Part shown: piece after piece, positions 45,230 to 49,727 of the stretch | Layout: each line of letters starts with the position of its first letter | Position numbering within the stretch: the first letter of the stretch is position 1 | NCBI GenBank assembly: GCA_049999725.1 | Contig: JBNGIS010016384.1 | Location: 1 to 49,727, forward strand | Direction: 5' to 3' | Source of the DNA: Haplomitrium mnioides | Taxonomy: Eukaryota; Marchantiophyta; Haplomitriopsida; Calobryales | Length of the DNA stretch: 49,727 bases | Program-made: the position numbers and the translations under genes | The notes under the pieces: model-generated | Told to the model about the DNA's origin: nothing | Database searches by the model: none | The model's input: only the letters and a program-made list of their open reading frames with translations

Positions 45230-45329
45230 NNNNNNNNNNNNNNNNNNNNNNNNNNNNNNNNNNNNNNNNNNNNNNNNNNNNNNNNNNNNNNNNNNNNNNN
45301 NNNNNNNNNNNNNNNNNNNNNNNNNNNNN
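45230..45329. other. Assembly gap, 100 N
   Basis: A run of 100 N in the left LTR-like repeat. The equivalent right-repeat stretch, between about 48840 and 48900, is much shorter, so this gap may cover an insertion or simply unresolved sequence. Confidence 0.99.
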
Positions 45330-46699
45330 CCGTCAAAGTTTTGGATTCTAATGACAATCCATTCTCTTTCGAATTTCCATTTTTGGTGGCTTTTCAAACT
45401 TGCAGAAAACTCTATTTTTACGTTTGAATTCTCTAGTCTTATCCATCTCCTTTCAAGATCTTGCCAAAATTTTTGCTTCCAATCCTCTTCTTCTTCGGTC
45501 TTTGTTTTGACTTCCTGCAAGCTCCTCATTTTGATCTACTTCTGGAGGTCTTTTCTGTTTGAGCCTTTGAATTTTCCCTTCGGCAAATCACCTTCATTCA
45601 TCATCTAATTTTTAGAGCTGCTAATCGCCTTCAATCCGATCAACCTCTCTGTCTCAATATGCCAATTTTTACTCCTCCTTCGATCCATACGTAAATGTTT
45701 TTTCGAGTCTTGTGCAAAAATAAGATATAGGAACATGGTTTTGCATTGATTTTTCTTGTAGGCCTAGATGATTGTCTTTGTATATCCTTCAATCACATGT
45801 ACATGCTTCTCACGTGGAGGCATTTGTCATGGTCATTTGAAGGGCCGATCAACTCCATCCATATACGGAAACAAATCTCCCAACTTGAAAAGAGATTGTG
45901 CGTTGTTGCCATTTGGATTTTTGGGAATGACAAGTAGTCCGTCAAATTTTCCTCAACGTGTTCCCATCAAATTTCTCCCATATGTTCACTCACAATTGCC
46001 CGAAGATCTCCCATTGCAATACAAGGGAGACTTAGTCCCATGAGCGTTTCCTGCTTTCTTGCCTAATGTATATATTGACTTTTTCTTCTCTCCCTTCTGA
46101 ATGGCGTCCCTTTATAGGGTATAAGGCTCCCCACATATCTACTCTCTCGCCCTTGGACGGACCTAGTCCAGGGCTCTTCCTTGGTTTTCCTTTGACATAT
46201 GCATACCCTGAGGCAAGTTGTCCTCCGATAAGAGTGTAGAATAAAATAGATTAGTTTAATTTTAGCTTTTATTTTTATTTGTATTCTATTATTAATAATT
46301 AAATTAAATTTTCTTTCCCCTAGACAAATAGAAACTCTTCTACTTCCAAAAAAGCCTCACATAACAAACACCAGCTCTCCCTTTAGCAGGACCTCCAACT
46401 TTCTTCCATAAATCTCAAAATTCATCTATTTTCTCCAACAGAGAGCTTTACTACTCTATTCTATTGCACACCAGAATGATTTCTCAACTTTTCCTATGAT
46501 TTACCCACAAGTGGACCTCCATTTAGCCTTCTCCTCCGTCGCGTAGTGCCCTCGCAAGCATCTTCTATGTGGAGCTATCTTTCTTAACTCTTGAACCATT
46601 CATTCTCGTATCCAACTTTCTTCCATCTAGAGCTATTTAGTAGAAGTAACCTATTATCTAAGATGTTCTTCATAAGGTACCCCCATTGAATTTATGTCC

Positions 46700-47300
46700 A
46701 CATACTTAACTAGCATCTTTGCTGTTGGAGGTTCCGGGCAATCTGCTTCTATATGGCCTCATTTCCTTCAATTAGCACACAAAACAACATAACCCAACTG
46801 CTTCAAAGGGTTGGGACAAGCATTAGCATAATGCTCCAAACTTCCACAATTATTACAATTTGTGAATCTAATGCCTCTTCCTTGCATTGCAGCTCCTGGT
46901 GCTGCAACTGTACATATTACAGGTTGCCATATGTGTTGCATTGGCTCCTAGCATAGGATAGGGCAAAGAGAATTGAGTATGGGGATAACTCCTCTTCACT
47001 AGTCATCCTCTTCCCTCCTAAATTGCATAGCAAGGTTGAGTAGGATCCCACACTTGGTACTCATCTTGTCCTTCTTCAACCCAATATCCTCATATGCTAA
47101 TGAATCTAGCATTAGCAGAGTACCAGCATTCTGGTTCTACATGTCCCTTCTTTTTACATCTGGTACACCACATATTAGCTCTTTGTTGAGGGATAGGTCT
47201 TCTCCTGTCTTGCTCTGCAATCTTGCAAGTATTTTGAATCTGATTCTATCGATTATGTATTGAACCCATAGGGAACAAAGAGATTAGTTGTTGTTTTCTT
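46700..47300 (-). pseudogene. gag relic with three zinc knuckles
   Basis: On the minus strand: CTRCKKKGHVEPEC (47126-47167); CNNCGSLEHYANAC (46816-46857); and a damaged third reading C-A-N-stop-R-K-stop-G-H-I-E-A-D-C (46739-46780), all CX2CX4HX4C. Knuckle spacing (about 100 then 27 residues) repeats that of the Gypsy gag at 18639-19038. The N-terminal gag domain is missing: only about 300 bp lies between the candidate primer site and the first knuckle. Confidence 0.75.
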
Positions 47301-47397
47301 TGTTTTTCCTCACTTTCAGTTATTATGAGAGACAACTGAATCCAAAACCCTCAGACCCAACCTGATGGATCTGGTTGAGCCTTTTCTTCACCACCAA

Positions 47398-47400
<3 letters not shown>

Positions 47401-47466
<66 letters not shown>
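47401..47466. repeat. (CT)33 microsatellite
   Basis: 66 bp of uninterrupted CT dinucleotides just after the candidate primer site of the gag-only element. Confidence 0.98.
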
Positions 47467-47468
<2 letters not shown>

Positions 47469-47610
47469 CAGCTAACTGATACTACAACAACATTGGGACA
47501 CCTTCCCTCTACCCTCTAGCGTATGCTAGCGCATGTTTTGATGTACAGGTTGCTCCAAGAGGCTAGAATCTCCAAGTTCAACACTCTCTTCATGAAGACT
47601 TTAAGCTAGT

Positions 47611-49727
47611 AAAGATGGAGATCCTTCATCCACACACTTGCATGGAAGTTATGTCCACAACCTTCACTCTTTCCTTGCACTCCTTGTTGAGATTTCCTCT
47701 CAAAACATCCCCACAGATTTACAATCAGGAATTCAATCTCTAGATCTAAAAGGAGAAAACATCCAAGTATCCCATTGGCCTACCCTTCTCTAATGCAATC
47801 TTCCCTTCACTCCCAAATTGAAAATTTGGATTGATCTTCTCATCAGAGTCTGAACTTCAATTTCATGTTCCATCATTCATACTACTACTTCTTAATTCTT
47901 CAATTCCAAGAAGCCGTAGATCTCAAAGAAAATAGATGAACTTTATTTTAATGAAGAACAAAAACTTGCAATGAGATGTATTGTCCAACAAGAGGGGAAC
48001 CTTGCTACTGCCTTGTACCCCTTCCTTGTTTCCAACTGACTTCTAACTACTAAATTGTCACTAACTAATTCTAACTTCTTGATGATTGTTCTAACACTGA
48101 TCTACTCTATTAAACTAAAATCTATTCACTAACTTATCTATTCTCCTCATCTGAAACTAACATGTTCTAATTTTTCCTAAATTCTATATTGCCATACTCA
48201 TACAACAGATTCATGGCCTTTGGCATGGAATTCACATAGCTCTTAAAAAAAAAAAAAAACCTAACCAATACCTTTTTAATCTTCCTTCTACTCTAACTTC
48301 TTTTCTAATTAGAACTAACACAAACATATGTTCTTATGCTAAGTGACAAACTTTCACTAACTCTTAACAACTTATTTTCGAGCATTTTAACTCATACTCT
48401 ATCGAACTTTCATTTTAACCCTTTTCTAACTTTCATTTGCCCCATTTCAAACTTTTAATTCTCATGTTTTGAACTTTCCATTTTCCTCGTTTCAAACTTT
48501 CATGTTAGCTAACTTTTCAAACTTTCAACTTCCGCCAGCTCGCTTTATTGTTTCAAACTTTTATTTTTGATGTTTTCTGTGTTGTTGGTCCTCTCTCGAC
48601 TCCTTGTTTTAAATTTCAAGATTTCACACCTTCGAGCTCTCCCTTTAGTGGCAAACTTTCACATTCGAGCTCTTCCTCCGCTAGCAGACTTTCACGTCTG
48701 CTCGCATTTCGAACTTTTGTTGCCTTGCACTTAAAACATTTGGGTTTTTTTTGGAGATTTTTGAGCTTTTGAGTTCTCATCTTCTGAAGATCCTCCCTTC
48801 TTTCATTTCGTTTTTTGCCAACACCTTTTCTTCGACTTTTTCTTTCATGACCTTGAGCTTTTGTTTTTGGTTGTCTACAGATCTATCTAATTTCACACAC
48901 CTGCCTTCAATCACATGTGCGTGCTTCTCATGTAGAGGCATTTGTCGTGGTTCTCTGAAGGGCCAATCAACTCCATCCAAAAACGGAAACAAGTCGCCCA
49001 ACTTGAAAAGAGATTGTGCATTGTTGCCATTTGGATTTTTGGGAATAACAAGTAGCCCGTCAAATTTTCCTCAACGTGTTTCCATCAAATTTCCCCCAAG
49101 TGTTCACTCACAGCTTCCCGAAGATCTCTCGTTGCAATACAAGGGAGACTTAGTCCCATAAACGTTTCCTGCTTTCCAGCCTAATATATATATTGACTTT
49201 TTCCTCTCTCTCCCTTTTGAATAGCATCCCCTTATAGGGTATAAAGCTCCCCATATATCTGCTCTCTTGCCTTTGGATAGACCAAGTCCAGGGCTCTTCC
49301 TTGGTTTGACTTTGACCGGCAAGCTGATAGATTAGTTTAATTTTAGTTTTTATTTTTATTTGTATTCTATTATTAATAATGAAGTTAAATTTTCTTTCCT
49401 CTAGACAAATAGAAACTCTTCTACTCACATAACAAACACCAGCTCTCCCTTTAGCTGGACCTCCAACTTTCTTCCATAAATATCAAAATTCATCTATTTT
49501 CTTCAACAGAGAGCTTTACTGCTCTATTCTATTGCACACGAGAGTGATTTCTCATCTTTTCCTATGATTTACCCACAAGTAGGCCTCCATATAGCCCCCT
49601 CCTCCATCGCGCAGTGTCCTCGCAAGCGTCTTCTATGGGGAGCTATCTTTCCTAACTCTTGAACCATTCATTCTTGTATCCAACTTTCTTCCATCTAGAG
49701 CTATTTAGTAGAAGTAACCTATTATCT
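47611..49727 (-). repeat. Right LTR-like direct repeat, cut by window end
   Basis: Matches 43757 to about 46665, ending mid-repeat at the window edge ('agaagtaacctattatct' in both). Confidence 0.7.

Larger units (their letters stand above)
43757..46672 (-). repeat. Left LTR-like direct repeat of the gag-only element
   Basis: Begins 'aaagatggagatccttcatcc' and matches 47611 onward closely over its whole length. Holds a pyrimidine-rich quasi-repeat at about 44470-45110 and an assembly gap at 45230-45329. A plus-strand frame near 45768-46043 ending LPLQYKGDLVP stays open in both repeats, but I recognise no domain in it. Confidence 0.65.
43757..49727 (-). mobile_element. LTR-type element with gag relic only, minus strand, runs off window
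   Basis: A direct repeat (43757-46672 and 47611-49727, the second cut by the window edge) flanks about 0.9 kb with gag zinc knuckles on the minus strand. A candidate primer site (element strand TAGTATCAGTTAGC, plus 47471-47484) resembles the initiator-Met type TGGTATCAGAGC. A candidate polypurine tract (TTCAATGGGGGTACCTTA) precedes a TG at 46672. On this reading the right LTR starts at 47494, and the left LTR has lost about 117 bp at its outer end. No protease, RT or integrase is present, so this is either deleted or non-autonomous. Confidence 0.55.

Noticed and set aside
45768-46043. Plus-strand frame conserved in both LTR-like repeats (also 48751-49161)
   Set aside because: Conservation equals that of the surrounding repeat, it is antisense to the element, and no domain is recognised. 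Mentioned with the repeat but not called as a gene.

Overview
The window looks like repeat-dense nuclear DNA of a plant (land plant or close streptophyte). It is packed with degenerate Ty3/Gypsy and Ty1/Copia elements of plant type, has GT-AG introns, and has four assembly gaps (N runs). I see no intact host gene, tRNA or rRNA. The species cannot be read from the sequence. Almost every coding region is broken by stops or frameshifts, so this is a graveyard of nested mobile elements.

Layout. (1) 1-2515: left copy of an unfamiliar two-gene unit, with a DUF7869-type transposase-like gene on the minus strand diverging from the first visible exon of a DNA-methyltransferase gene on the plus strand. 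The exon is followed by an intron packed with a palindromic repeat. (2) 2516-24688: a minus-strand Gypsy element with very long LTRs (about 4.4 kb). Its pol is split by a second, related long-LTR element at 8937-16148 on the plus strand, with a clean 5-bp duplication ATAGG. (3) 24689-42085: a fuller copy of the two-gene unit: DUF7869 gene (minus, 24689-27798), a Copia element (27799-34474) inserted in the divergent promoter region, the methyltransferase gene (plus, 34928-38941), then a second DUF7869 gene (plus, 39914-42085) in inverted orientation to the first. (4) 43757-49727: two direct LTR-like repeats flanking a gag relic with three zinc knuckles and no pol.

The most interesting content is the two-gene unit. 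The plus-strand gene carries what reads as a ParB-like domain followed by a bacterial-type, beta-class DNA amino-methyltransferase domain (degenerate DPPY motif first, then the QKP and GSGTG motifs). Its introns and flanks, and the partner transposase-like gene, are filled with degenerate copies of one palindrome, about AGTCCATGCGCGCATGGACT. The spacing differs between places (about 24, 25, 30, 37 and 52 bp) while the palindrome itself persists. My inference is a mobile element that encodes a DNA-binding methyltransferase, a transposase-like protein and a dispersed set of recognition palindromes. The sequence shows the parts; the functional link is untested.

Relative ages read from the sequence: the outer Gypsy LTRs differ by roughly a tenth in the part I compared, nearly all transitions; the nested LTRs differ less (about 7%); and the Copia LTRs about 6%. 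This order agrees with the nesting.
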